Shown: positions 46,789 through 59,500 of the stretch, piece by piece
How the letters are laid out: the number at the start of each line of letters is the position of its first letter
How positions within the stretch are numbered: the first letter of the stretch is position 1
Assembly: GCA_003988855.1 (NCBI GenBank)
Contig: QYAI01000070.1
Span: 62,001 to 126,000, forward strand
Origin: Arachnopeziza araneosa
Taxonomy: Eukaryota > Ascomycota > Leotiomycetes > Helotiales > Arachnopezizaceae
Reading direction: 5' to 3'
Length of the DNA stretch: 64,000 nucleotides
Translations under genes and position numbers: made by a program
Notes under the pieces: model-generated
What the model saw: only the letters and a program-made list of their open reading frames with translations
Databases searched by the model: none
Told to the model about the DNA's origin: nothing

Positions 46789-48345
46789 TCAAATGTGTTC
46801 AAACCTTGCAATCTCGCTGTCAGTAGATAATCTTTCCGGCCTCCGGGGCCCTGAAGCCACGACTGACTTTCCTCCAGCCCTCTCAATATGCCTTCGTTCA
46901 GGTGCGCTCTTATCGTCCATCCCATATCCCTCAAAATCGAAACCGTACATCTCTTCACTCGGTCGCGTTCCCATACTCTTGGAATCAGGGTCATCGGAAA
47001 TTTGTCTAGGAGTCGTCACCACATTGTAAACACTTTTCGCATAAACACTATTCGCCTTCCTCAACTTCGCAAATTCGATATCCTCATCGCCTCGACTCGT
47101 CAGCTCGAAAGCATGGTTTCTGTTTTGTCCTCGATTCGATGTCGAAGCATCAATGTATGATCGAACATCTTGGCCTCGGTTGACAGAACGAGAAGCTGTG
47201 TCGGTCACCGAGTCCATGAATCCAGGGGCCATTTTCCGTAAGAGTGGTCGAATTGTAGGTGCACAGGAGCAAAAAAAACCAGTTGAGATTTCTACCGAGG
47301 ACCAGGTTGATATTTCATAGCCATTGAAACTCAAATCAGTCTGATCCGAACTGACTTGGAGGACAAGGATCAGCCGGACTACTGCTGCGATAACGACCAG
47401 TATGCCGAGTGATGCAACGAAAAGAAGAGATGCTTTCTGTTGGCGATTCATTTTCAGCCTCACTGTCATTTATTAGCACCTGTCGTGAGTAAGTGAAAAA
47501 GAAGCCGAACTAATTTTTGGCAGAACAAAAAGTAACAACGCCAAGTCGACCCAGATATTTGAGGCGGCTGATGCAACATTCACAGGAACCACTGTATCAA
47601 ATCGTTACTATTTGGGCGCTCGAGTTTAAAGGGTTTCATACCATTGATACATTTGGTCGGTGCTAGACTCCATGACTTGTCCACGGGGGAACAGGCAAAA
47701 ACAATAAGAGCCTCGAGCGGAATCGTGGTGAGAACAATAAACCCCATTATTGCATAGGTCACATATCTGCTTTTTCTATCTTGAAATATGCGTAGATAGA
47801 GCAAGCAGATTCCTAACTTCATCAAGCCGATGACCACCTGGTATACTATGCGAGATGCGTAGGACAACTTCAGAGTCGCAATTACTTGGGGCAGAGTCTG
47901 AAATATCTCATGGCGGCCGATACCAAAGTTGACGAAGAGGCAATCCATCGCAACCAAACCAAGACTGAAGACCTACTCAATGGTAAGTGCAAGAAATGCA
48001 TTTTGAGAGCGATCATACCCATGCGATGGCCGTCAGTGTATCGTCCCATCCCCAGTTACTGGTAATAAATGCTCTCGTGATTATTCGACCAACAACAAAG
48101 ACAGCACTTATAACTGCCGGTAAAATGGCCCCAAGTAAAGCTTGAGGTACTTTGCTTTCATTTGCAAGTATAGTAAGATCCACGCCCTATCCAAGATAAA
48201 GTTAGCGAGAGCCTGTCATTATGATGACATAAAACCAAGATCTGTTGCTTTTCCGGCTGTCGTCCCCTGTACCATATCGAGATGGAAGGTAATCTAGGGG
48301 AAAGCCTACCGGTGGAAGAGGCGGATTGCCCATTTGAAGACTCAT
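46789..48345 (-). CDS. Rhodopsin-domain integral membrane protein (PTH11-like family)
   Basis: Five exons, 48345-48310, 48186-48019, 47972-47642, 47591-47511 and 47462-46789, encode 429 residues. The start MSLQMGNPPLPPGVDLT and the core (LLGAILPAVISAVFVVGRI, NWGWDDTLTAIAWVFSLGL, GIGRHEIFQTLPQVI, YQVVIGLMKLGICLLYLRIF, IPLEALIVFACSPVDKSW, CINVVPVNVASAASNIWVDL, KASLLFVASLGILVVIAAVV) match the seven-helix fungal rhodopsin domain of PTH11-related proteins. Some of these sense surface or chemical cues at the plasma membrane. The cysteine pair FACS...TKCIN is typical. The cytosolic tail of about 190 residues is Ser/Arg-rich. There is no N-terminal CFEM domain. The intron after LPKI uses a weak GTTCGG donor but has a good GCTAATAAATGACAG branch and acceptor. 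The ligand is unknown. Confidence 0.85.
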
Positions 48346-50527
48346 CTAGAAATAATCCCCTCGAGAAAAGAATGTATAAGTCGATAGCGACGATCAACTT
48401 CGCTATGAGATCCCGAAATCTGGGGTTGAGCACTCTTCATCTACTTTTCGCGGTCTCCAGATCTGCGTGCTAAGGAAGTGCGTGTGCATGACATGCAGAT
48501 GCTGTGCTTCTAGGCTGAATCTCAACGCTCGAGCTGTTACATGCGACATCTTGCCTCGTCCCTTCACCGAATGAGGTGCGCACTTGACCCTTGCTTCCCG
48601 TCTCTCTAGATTCAGGCACCCAAGACTGAGACTGAGTATGCGTCCTACGGGATCTCTAGATTTTATCATCAAGCGCGGGCAAAACCCTAAGACGATGGAA
48701 GAAAGCTACAGGGCTCGCTATTTTACCTTTGGTTGAAGCCTCTCGGGTAACTGGACTCTCGGACAAGCTTTGCATCTCTCAACGATGATTTATTTCATGG
48801 AAATCGTCTCAGAGCAGATCTTGGGTGGTAGGCAACGCAGCTGATCGACCCGTGGTTGATCTTCTGAGCCAACGTTATCCCATATCGACGTTTGATGCTC
48901 TTGCAGGTACCTCTGTCTCAAGGTCGACGAGATCGCGGGAGCAGGGTAGCCGCGGATATATTGATATGAAAGGTCCGTGAACACCACCACCTTCGCAGAG
49001 TCCCCGAATCGACTGTCCTACAGCAAGGCTCGATGAGAGGCTAAAGCTCCTGGCTACTGATCAGGAGACACATGAAACTGAACAGTGATCCTCGCCGCTT
49101 CAATGCACTGTGCACGTACAGGACTTGTGTCATTCTGACGCTTGCAAGTTGGTTCTGAGGTAGGCCATCAGTCTGAATCCAGATCTGTCCCGCTAAGAAT
49201 TGAGCCATGTCAGTTTACCAACGATCCGTAGCGAAAATCCGGAGAAGCATCCTACGGTACAATGCCTGCAGTGGAGCTGTCCTCCGCTGAGATGCATGGA
49301 TTGCATGACTGCGCTTGGATCCTTGGTGCGTCCCCGGCATCTAGTAAATGGAAGGATTGTCTCCAAAAGGCCTAAAGATGGGTGATTCCCACTGCCAACG
49401 CGACAAGCATAAGCTATACTCAGCGATACTTGCCATAAGTCGTGTTCGATATCCCAATGAAGATCTTCTTAAGTCTCGTCAATAGTTGTCTGCTAAAGAT
49501 GATCTGGCCAGGAGACCACCACATCCACTCCCAACCAGCGTTTGGTCTCAGAATCATTCGCGAGCTCTGTCACATACTGTTCGGACCTCTACCACCGAGT
49601 CCTACGTATGGTCTTTCACGCTTCGGGATCCAAACGTTTTGTGCACAGCCCATTCCGCTGTCAAAGGGGTAAAACTTGCCGAAGCCGCCGCGTTGCTACA
49701 TATATAAACTGGTACCGTTTCTTTGTTCACTTGTATTCTCTTGTTGACTCAAGACGACCCTATTCCGTTGGTAAGGTAAGATGGATAGGATAGATAGATA
49801 TATGGTTAGGCTACCTACTCTTCACCATTTAGCCCACCCCTTTTTTCTGGATTCAGTAGTCGCCTACCAAATGATTGGTCAGATTGGCGAGCCAAGTGTT
49901 TGAACCTCGATTCTTCTCATCATCAAACTCTTCTGAAGCATGTTTGGTGGATTGACTCACCCTTTCATCAAGCGCCATGAAGAGCAATTATGGCCTGAGT
50001 AGGCCAGCTCAACCGTAATGGAATCGCTTTCGAAGATTCGTTCGAGTGAATTTAATCCTCGTCTTGCTTCCCTTATCATTCTGGACTCGTATACAGCTAC
50101 TATCTTCAGTAGTTTTGAGTATCCAGCTACATTTTGCGGTTGCAGGATTGCATGAGACTCCATACCCTGAAGTTTTTCGACTTCTGTTTCTTGAAGTCCA
50201 CATCTTCTACCTGACTGTTGAGTATTCCTTAATAGGGTGCCTGAATAAAGCCACTCTACCCCAGGAGCCATGAATAGCTTTTCATGCGTACACTGAAAAG
50301 TTCTGCACTGAAGTGGATATTGGGTGTCCAAATACACACATGAGTTTGCGAGCCTGGTTTCCATCCACTTAACGCAGCAGCCAGCTACCAAGATCTTAGC
50401 AAGGCTGTCATCGGGAATGAGGACGGTAGATGGTTAGTGTCTGGTAAAATACATAGCACAATAGAACATAAGATGGCTGCATCTGCTTCAGTTATTGTGT
50501 TCGAGATTCAGAGCTTATGTGGTTGCC
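48346..50527. other. 2.2 kb divergent gap without a supported gene
   Basis: Upstream region of the rhodopsin-domain gene and of the carboxylesterase. A minus-strand frame of 144 codons (49957-50391) and several plus-strand frames near 49.4-49.8 kb have no recognisable domain. No repeats or terminal inverted repeats were seen. Confidence 0.5.
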
Positions 50528-52620
50528 ATGTTACCGCCCTTAATTTTTCTCGCCTCCTTGCTGTTCGTCGGGTCGCGGGCAGATACGACTAGTATTTTAA
50601 TTCAAGATGGCATTGCTACAGCCACTACAGAGACGGCAGCCGCAGCCAGCATGACTGCACCAATAGTGGACTTGGGATATGAGGTTCACCAAGCCGTGAT
50701 CAATGTAAACGGAGGTTCCTTTGTGCTCCAGTAGTTGGAGCGCCTTCTTAATCTTTGTTTACAGGAGACCGGAGCGTACCTCAATTTCTCTAACATCAGA
50801 TACACTGAACCTCCCATAGGCAACTTGCGCTTTCGCGCTCCAATAGCACCAACCACCACAAAAAGAACAGTGCAACTAACTCCATCACCCCGAGTTTGTT
50901 TCCAAGATAAACTACTAGCTTCGAAGTGTCAATTTGTCACCGTTGACATCCTTAGGTGCTGCACTTTGGCGCAGGAAGGGGAAGTATTCATTGGGTCGAT
51001 CATCTCTGGGGCGAACGCGAGTCTTGCCGGAGGAATTGATTCAACTCAAGTTGCGAGCAGTGGTCCCCCACCTGGTCCTCAACTATCAATTCCTGGACAA
51101 ACTGATGACTGTCTATTTCTGGATGTAATGGTACCGCCAGTTGTATTTAATAATGCCCAGGCTCAAAACGCGAGCGGTACTCCAGCTCAAGGTGTACCAG
51201 TACTTCTGTAGATTCACGGAGGCGGGCATGTAACGGGGTCGAAAATTACGGGAAACCCCGCCGGTCTCTTGGTAGAGAGTATGCTCAATGGGCGTAGTGG
51301 GATTGTCTACGTTCAAATAAATTACCGCCTGTAAGTTGATCATAGGTGGCGTGAATCACGTCAACTAACCTCCGATTTTCAAGGGGCTTGTTTGAATATC
51401 CTCCCAAACAGGTCAGTGATACAGATACGGCATCCAACGGTGGGTTACTAGATCAGCGATTTGCAATGCAATGGATTCAGCAGAACATACACCTATTTGG
51501 GGGGGATCCAAATAGCATCACCGTTATGGGCGAATCTTCAAGTGCCAACAGCATTATGCTTCATATTACTTCTTTTAATAGCACTCGAAGACCTCTTCCA
51601 TTTCAGAGGGCTATTCTTCAAAGTCCAGCATGGCGCCCAACTTCAGACGCTCCATTCTACGAGAGTCTCTTCGATCAAATGATTCAAATTGCAGGCGTTG
51701 AAACCATTGACGATCTTCGAAACTTCAGCTCAACAGATTTGCAAACCTTGAATAACAATATTACTCTAACAGCTCCTTCCGAGACCTTTCAATTCGGTAA
51801 ATCCTCCAGCTTCGCAAAAACATTTTAAATGTGCTAATCAGTTTCTTAGGTACTAATATCGATGGCGGCTACGTTCCTCAAGCGCCAGGTGTATTGCTTG
51901 CACAAGGACTTTTCGACCAAAGTTTAACTTTAATGGTTGCCCATAATTCTAATGAAGGCCTGTTGTTTACTGATGGTACTATATAACTTCTTTATCCGTG
52001 CATCTTAACAGCCATATTCTTCAGCAGTCAATCACGTCTTCGAATTTCAAGCTAACCCGCTAATAGATACCGTGGCTGATACCGCGGGATTCGAAGCAAA
52101 TCTAGCAGGATTTCTACCAGGTGCTACCTCAGATCAGATCACAAACCTGGCTACCAACATCTATCCCGAGGATTTCAGCGGCGCACAACCATACACAAGT
52201 CAGACCGAAAGACTAGCAGTAGCCATGCGAGACGGCATTGTAGAGAACAACGCGTTTGCATTAAATCTCGCTTTCAAGAACCAAACCTTCACCTACGTGT
52301 TCGGTCAATTCCCCGGTTTTCACGCTCAGGATCTCGCATATACATTCTTCACTGGCGGCGCTGATATTGATGGGTTCGGGACCCCAGTTAATGACACCGT
52401 GGTGAAGATTATGCAGAGCGGTATTATTCAGTTCACGCTTCTGGGAAATCCCAATGATCCTAATTCTCAAGGATTGCCTGACATCCCGTTGTATGGGTCT
52501 GATTCATTGGTTTTGTTTATGAATTCTTCGTTTATGGCTCCGGTGGTGGATTCAGCGAGAAATCCGAGGCAGTCTTTTTGGTTGACAGGCGTTTACAATC
52601 AGACTAGATTTGAATTGTAG
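50528..52620 (+). pseudogene. Secreted type-B carboxylesterase/lipase with one in-frame stop
   Basis: Exons 50528-50704, 50765-51330, 51384-51796, 51850-51975 and 52025-52620 form one continuous frame of 626 codons including the stop, broken only by TAG at 51209-51211. In the family that position, just before the oxyanion-hole HGGG, is normally tryptophan or another aromatic. The rest is intact: signal peptide (LPPLIFLASLLFVGSRA), NFSNIRYTEPPIGNLRFRAP, DDCLFLDVMVP, IHGGGHVTGSK, nucleophile GESSSA, acid NEGLLF and base FPGFHAQDL, with a normal C-terminus. Such alpha/beta hydrolases cleave carboxylic esters outside the cell. A TGG-to-TAG change fits a C-to-T event on the other strand. It could be a recent null allele, a read-through gene or an assembly error. 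The last intron has tandem CAGCAG acceptors, both in frame. Confidence 0.8.
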
Positions 52621-53142
52621 GTCGAGGAAGCATGGGGTATATACAAGTAAGATTAGTTCTACTTTTTGAATCCGACCAGTCTTGATAGACTACTTATTAT
52701 ATGGGAATGTTATATCATTTCTATGAAAATGCGTCCTGTAACGATGTTATTATTACCATCTTTCAACAACGTCTTCGTCCCATCTATATTTAATACAATC
52801 CAGTGAGAATATGCTCTTCAAATTGAGATTAGGAACAAGAGGAAGCTTGGGAACGAATAATCTTAAGCGCTGAATGAAGCCTCAGAGCGGCTGAGAACAA
52901 GAGATTCGTCTCCCAAGTCACGTAAATTTGGAAGGGGTGAATAATTGGTGGGCTTAAAGGTTCGAGTTGGGCTCGAGACTTGTTGAGGAGAGATGTAAAA
53001 CACTCGATGAAGTGTACGTGGCACAAGTCTACTCTGTGGTTCTGAATCTTTTCATTGGAGTGGAGTATCAAGTGATGAAATGCTGATGGTTGTCTCTAAA
53101 ATACAACTATGTTGAGTTTTATTGATACAGTGTAGCAAAAAA
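52621..53142. other. Convergent intergenic region
   Basis: About 520 nt of 3' flank between the esterase and the CoA-transferase gene. No supported feature. Confidence 0.6.
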
Positions 53143-54959
53143 TCACCCATCAACCACATTTGCTTCGACTTCCCAATCGTCCCAGGTAGGGCCATCAAAT
53201 CCATTTGGCCGACTCGCGCGTTCGAAACCTACCCTCAATCCCTCAATTGATACCGGACTCCTACACCACGAGATCTCTTCTTTGAATCCCTTGCTGTAAG
53301 CAGTTTGCATGAGCTTCTGGTCAAATAATTCGGGGTGCACTCTCTTCATGCTCTTCAATGCTCTACCACCAACCTCATCCACACTATCCGCATGTCTCAG
53401 GTCAAAGAATTCCTTGTCATGCTCCTCCCGCATCCGGGCTTTCACATCGTCCCCGTACAGTCCCAGTCCTAACAAGAAGGTGTCATATTGACATAGACTG
53501 GTTGTCCCAACCCAGCTTCCACCTTCTGTAGCTCTTCTCCATAGCCCTATCAAAGCAGCAATAGCTCCCATACAGCCAGTACCATAGTCAGACATAGGGA
53601 ATGGAGGCACAACCGGCTCATCCAGACCCATAAACGCTCCTTGAGCCCATGCGGTACCGGTATAGCAATCAGCGATTTGTTGCCACCCAGGTCGTCCAGC
53701 CATGTCACCTTTATAGCCGAAGCAATCTTCTGATATGTAGACGAGACCCTTACCTCGTCCTTTAACCAAATTGACGAGTTGCTGCGGACCATAGCCTAGC
53801 CTTTCCAGACTTCCAGGTCGATAGCCATTGAGGACCACGTCGACGGTACTGAGGAGCTCTTCCAACACTCTCCGGCCTTCTGGCGTCTTCAGGTCGAGGT
53901 CACAGGCGTGTTTACCTGTGTTGCCGTCAACTTGGAAGAATGGAACATCGGAGAGATTGGGCGAGGTGATCTTGATGACTTGTGCGCCGTATTCAGCCAG
54001 GGTTCGACCTATTGCTGGCCCGGCAATGATGCGGCATATCTCTAGGACCCGGATACCGGTGAGAACCTGGGGTTTAGAGCTGGGCGTGACAGGACATGTG
54101 GATTTGGGGAATGGAGTTGGTGGAGAATTATCTTGTAGTTTACCGAGCTCCCAGGGGGGACTGGAAAGTAGGGTACGACCCTAAAAATATGTCAGTCTGA
54201 ATCAATATCGAGAGAAATTTCTATACATGATTGGTTTGCTGGTACTCCTCCCACTTTAATGCTATGACGCCTGCTTGCCTCTCTCTAGTGTTCACCTTTT
54301 CTAATTCAGCAGCGGTAAATTGCTTAACATGGCTCTCAATGACGTCTATACATTGTCTGTAGCTCGTGAGATCTGGCCTGTGTGCTTCTAAACCGATCAT
54401 ATGCAAGGTCTTCCCAGCCTCCAATGATCCATGGATATGGAAGTATTCTCCTGCATTTTTTGTCTGGTAAAGATTGGCAGATAACCTCCGATAGAGAATC
54501 GATTGTGCCTTGAGCAGATCGGTATCTGGAAGTATGAGCATAGGGAATTGTCTTTGGAATGGGAAAAGAACCTTTCAATCTGGATTTGACATTTGGGGTT
54601 TGCTTTCCAAATCCGGCAATTGTAGCGATATATGTGGAAAACAGAAAAGTGGCCGTCCGTTCTAAATTCACCTCGATTTTCCTATTCTCTACATCATCAG
54701 GGTAGCGCAGGCGAGCAAGTGCTGCAACAGTACAGGCCTCTACAGACTTCAAGGCAACGGCTGCTTCGGTCTCCTTGAACGGGCATGGAAAGTAAATCCG
54801 TGTTCCATCGGTTGCCGTGGTCAAGCTGACGTTTTTCAGATGCTGCAGGATATCAGCAGGGAGTTGATTCCCGGCGACCTTGGTCAAAGCCGCTGTGGCG
54901 TTCCGACTTCCATCGAGGACTGAGTAAGAGGTTGCACCGTTGGTGTAACCTCCACCCAT
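53143..54959 (-). CDS. CaiB/BaiF-type family III CoA-transferase
   Basis: Exons 54959-54572, 54525-54227 and 54180-53143 encode 574 residues. Family III enzymes move CoA between carboxylic acids, or racemise 2-methylacyl-CoA. The N-terminal 230 residues are a diverged first lobe (LPADILQHLKNVSLTT, DGTRIYFPCPFKETEAAVAL, LYQTKNAGEYFHIHGS). The second lobe begins with the classic VLEICRIIAGPAIGRTLAEYG (about 260), followed by DLKTPEGRRVLEELLSTVDV, VVLNGYRPGSLERLGYG, and LVYISEDCFGYKGDMAGRPGW. The usual length of the fungal double-lobed members is similar. I cannot place the catalytic aspartate with confidence. An in-frame TTG eight codons upstream is not a start. It is divergent from the Zn2Cys6 regulator and convergent with the esterase. 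Substrate unknown; peroxisomal or mitochondrial location is not evident. Confidence 0.87.
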
Positions 54960-56566
54960 CTTGTCGTGATGTACGCCACACAAGTTCCCCGACAGAGGAT
55001 TGCGACAGAAATGATCAGAAAAACAAGGTAAAAGCGCTCGCGGCCGGTGTCTGGTCTATTTGTCTCTGAGAATACGAAGAAATGGCGGGCTCGGGAATAG
55101 CAGCGAAAGAGGGGTTGAAGATTGATCCGCTTCCCCTGGGCTGGCTTGTCTCGATAATCATTTTATCACCACGACTTTATAATTCTAACCTGGAAGCACT
55201 TCTCCGTGGCCACAGAGCAGAATCAACGCAATCCTTACCCGACAAACCCTCAGCACACACGCACATAGCCCAGTGCGCAGGGTTGGAAGAGGGTGACGGT
55301 AAGGGTAACGGCTTCATGCTGCGGGAGTGGGACTGAAAGAGACTTTGGTGGCTGCAATCGAACAAGGGGACCTCTTCTGTCCCGGACTCCAGAAACGAAG
55401 ACGAGATGGTCGCGGGGCAAGATGGAGTGCCAACCAGAACGTCGGAATTGGCCCAGAAGCAAAGTGATGCTGCATCAGCATGTCAACAAGAACGCCCAGG
55501 AAGACTTGTAAGTGGGATAACGATGCCGGGTCCCTTCTCATTCGTCCACTTCTTCTAACCGGTAGTTGGAAGCAGTAGATTTGTCAGGAGCCGGGTGGAC
55601 GAGATCATCTTCTACGTGGAACCGATGGCACCTTGAATTGGTGAGCGACACTTTCAAGATAAAGTTCACGCCACAATCACTGGGAAGAGCAGCCAGGCTT
55701 CAGACGGGAATGTGACGGCGGGACGGACTGGATCCTACGGCCCCAGACCCAACTGTAGTACCGTCTGTCTTCATCGCACAAGCTCTTTCCCATACCCTTC
55801 CTATGCCAGCCCAGCCCAGGTGCTCTATCCGCGCTGATGAAACTCCAGACTCAAATCATCAGAATGGCGCAAGAATATTTGATTACCCCAAACACTCCTT
55901 CGGCGACGACGACGAAGCAATGGGAACCCACAGCAGTGGGTGGGACGGTTCTCCCCGTCAACCTATCACTAAGAATAGCTGCAATCCGGCTCTCGCGGTT
56001 CTACTTCCACAAACAATCCAATGCCGCTGGCTCCTCACAGGAAGCCTCGTTTTGTTGCTTTTGTGCAAGATCGTCACTTGTACCACCCAAGGGTTTGCCC
56101 TGTGCAATCCTTTTCCCTTCGCCTTCGCTGCACTCTGCTCTTAAAAGAAGTTGACAATCTGGGAGCGTTTCTTTTTCTTGTGAGAGTCGGTCACTCATCC
56201 ACCTGTTTGGGTTGGTCATTTTGCTGCTCGTTGTACTGCTCAACGTCAAAACCATGCCTTCGTCCTGCTTCCGTGAACTTGATCTCTATCTTATGAAACT
56301 CAATTTCTCTAGCCCTCACCCCTCTTCCGACGCTTTGTCACAAACACATCCGCTCACTAACCCGTTCTTTTGCCGCGAATCTGAGCGATTCATCTATGCA
56401 TAGTCCACAAACCATTCGGATCTCTAAGACATCACCCGATAGCTGATCTTCAACCTATTACAGTTCCGACAAACCCACGCCGTTACCAATGACCACGGTC
56501 CCTGATCCGAAACTGCTGCTATCACAATAGGCTAGCAGTGTAGCATGAGCTGAATGAGCCTTCAGA
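54960..56566. other. 1.6 kb divergent promoter region
   Basis: Lies between the CoA-transferase (minus) and the Zn2Cys6 regulator (plus). The 55.7-56.5 kb part is CT-rich on the plus strand, like a long leader. Frames up to 113 codons overlap each other and carry no domain. Confidence 0.5.
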
Positions 56567-56595
56567 ATGACTCCCCCCATAGTGGATCCGGATAA
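56545..56595 (+). promoter_or_regulatory. Two adjacent uORFs at the Zn2Cys6 start codon
   Basis: ATG at 56545 opens a two-codon uORF (ATG AGC TGA). Immediately after it, ATG at 56554 opens a 13-codon uORF that runs past the main ATG (56567) in another frame and stops at 56593-56595. If both are in the mRNA they should reduce initiation at the main start. The transcript start is unknown. Confidence 0.4.
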
Positions 56596-59500
56596 ACGAC
56601 GGCGAACAGCTCAGGCTTGCGATTCTTGTAAGCGGAGAAAGCAGAAGGTGAGAATGGTAAATTTGATTTGCGTGTCTCTGATTCTTTTGGCGTACGGTGC
56701 ATCTTGAGCGAAGCTTCGAGGCATCACGAAGTTCATCATCAGTCTTGTCTGCGATTGCAATTTCTCCTAAAAATAATACTTAAGTTTCTTTCAACGTTTC
56801 AGAGTCGAATCACGCAAGTCAACTTGACTCAGATCATATTAGTGTGTGGAAATATAGCTGCACTTCACCCTCAAGTGAAGTAGTGGACAGTAGCTATCCT
56901 CGTATGTCGGGACGCTTTTACAAGTTGATCACAATCCTATGGTAGTACAAGGCTCACACGATTGGGAATCAAGAAGTTGGAGGAGATCCTCGTCATTTCA
57001 AGATGCATTATAGCTCAATTTATAGCGATTGAATAGGAAATTCTTTGTCTGATTGTTGAATTGAGTGTGTTTGCCTGCAGAAATTCTGGAGTGTTTGCCC
57101 TTGCTGAAATATCAGACTTTTCAGCAGACTGTCTCGGTTTCATTTTTCTTCTTCCAATCACACTATGAAATGTAAGATACACTGACATCATTCTCAGTGC
57201 AATGGATTGAGGCCATGTCACACCTGCGCGAAAAGGACTCTGACCTGCACTTATGGCGCTCCGGAAGAGGGCGCTGATGATTCGCAAGGTTCTTCTAAAC
57301 GTCAGAGGGTCGCTTCTCCTTCCAAGAGATATGAAGCCTATGAAAACCAAAGCCCGAGCCCACAATGGGATAGCCCCACAGCCTCTCCTAACCCATCTCT
57401 TGGTGGATTGCAAGAAGTTGATGTTGCCAACATGAAAGCTGTAGCCCATACGATAAGTTTGCTTGCTAATGGGAATGGAAGCAGTGGTGTTGGGAATTCT
57501 AGTGGACAGTACTGTGAAAGGCACGAGACAGAGACTGGGAGCATCAATGAGAAGGACAAGTCTACTTCGAATGGTCAAGAAGAAGAAGCTATTGTTTATA
57601 GCAACACCAGGATGCTAGAAGATCCTACAGGGAGGTTGCGTAAGTCCTAATCAATCGAAATCATCACCACTAGCCTATGATTTCTACCTCTTTGCATTGG
57701 AAGCTCCTGACCTTCTCAATAGTGTATATTGGAGACTCTGCGACCCTTTCATTCCTTCAACTCATTCGAATGATTGTTGAGAATGTCGCTGGACCATCAC
57801 CTTTCACACTAGATCCAAGGCGGCATAAAATTGTAGAAAGTGCCATCTCTTTGCCTCAGAACATTCGACGTACCCACCTCCTTCCGGATAAGAAGACAGC
57901 GGATATTCTGGTCGATTCTTACTTCACCAACGTTAGTTCATCTTCCTTTCATTCTCCAGTTCGCACCAAATCTGACTTTTAATCAGATCAATGGATTAGT
58001 CGAAGTGTGTAATCGGAGAATCTTCCTGACAACCCTCGAAAGTTGCTATACTGATCCACTTGGCGTCGATCCTTCATGGCTTTGCCAATTGTATCTGATT
58101 TTCGCAATCGGCCTTGTTATGGCTGCACCTATGCCCGGGAGTCCCGAAGAATTGGTAATACAAAAGCTACGCGCAGAAGAAGTAGACCGAGCCGAGGTTT
58201 TCTACTCGGATGCTAAGCAGCTCGCCGATCCCTCTACTGGATTTGAAGATGCGGGATTCTGGAGTATCCAAGCACTGACGCTGATGTCAATTTATATGCT
58301 TGCTGTGTCAAAAAGGAATGCTGCATATGCTTACTATGGTTAGAAAGTCTATTCTTCATAGCGCTCGCTCTAACATGCTTTAGGCATGGCTGTTCGTAGT
58401 GCATTTGCCTTGGGTCTGCATAGAGAAGAGACAATGTGTATCTTCAGCAGCGCTGAGCAATCTGTCCGACGGAATCTGTGGCGATCACTATTCGTATTGG
58501 ATCGATTTCTCGCTGCCTCCCTCGGCCGACCGACAGCTATTCGAGAGAGTGACTGTTCAGGAACAACTCTTCGAACTGAAGAGAAAGCTCAGTTTCCTCA
58601 TCCGTCACACTCTACAACCACAAACGTAAATCAACAAGACTCTAGTGAACTCAGCCTCGAGGCATCTGTTCGGAGTTGCCACGTAATTGGTGTCATCCTC
58701 GAAAAAGTCTACTCAAATCGAAGAATATCCACCAAGTTGGCACAAGAGATCGCGGATGACTGCAAAGGTTGGCCCCGATCACTTAGTCCTATTTTACATC
58801 ACAGAAGGGCAACCTCCACAAGTCCAGGTTATAGTATTGCCATCTTACATGTCAATATACTCTACTGCCACTCTGTGCTTCTTCTTACGCGGCCATTTTT
58901 CCTATATCTTATGAACAAGATTCACCAGGGCGGAGGCCGAAGATCAGAAAAGCATAGTATAAGAATGGTGAAGTTCGCAGAGACATGTGTTCATGCGAGT
59001 ACGACCACTGTAGCGTTAGTACAAGCTGCTCTGGAAGGTCAATATTTACCTCATAGAAATCCATTTGTTTTGTAAGTCCTTTCACAGATTATCTTTGTAC
59101 AGGTGTAGCTAACGGTTTAGATACTTTCTCTTCACAGCTGCATTAGTTGTCCTTTCTAACGAATTCTCTGCACTTTGCCATAACCCAATGGCAAGCACGA
59201 CTATCGATAATGCTATTAACATAATGCACTTTTTCTCTCAACGCGATCCTCAAGGCAGTCGGCTATTGTTCATTCTAACTTCTTACCGTGGAGTTGTCAT
59301 CCGGCAACAAGCATCGCGTCCTCCAAAAACCATTGATTTAAAGTCACCGAGTTTCATGCAGCATCCATCGACATCGCTCACTGATGATCCTATGGCCAAC
59401 ATGTTCCATGGACAATTCACTGCAAATGGAATATCATCACCTCCCATAGAGAGCATTGTGGAAAATAGACGTAGCTCCTTTCCAAATAAGACCTCTCCCC

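Noticed and set aside
49957..50391. 144-codon minus-strand frame near the esterase
   Set aside because: No domain, signal peptide or membrane segment, and no splice-linked neighbours. Insufficient for a gene call.
57015..57578. 187-codon minus-strand frame
   Set aside because: Antisense to the long intron and second exon of the Zn2Cys6 gene, with no recognisable content.
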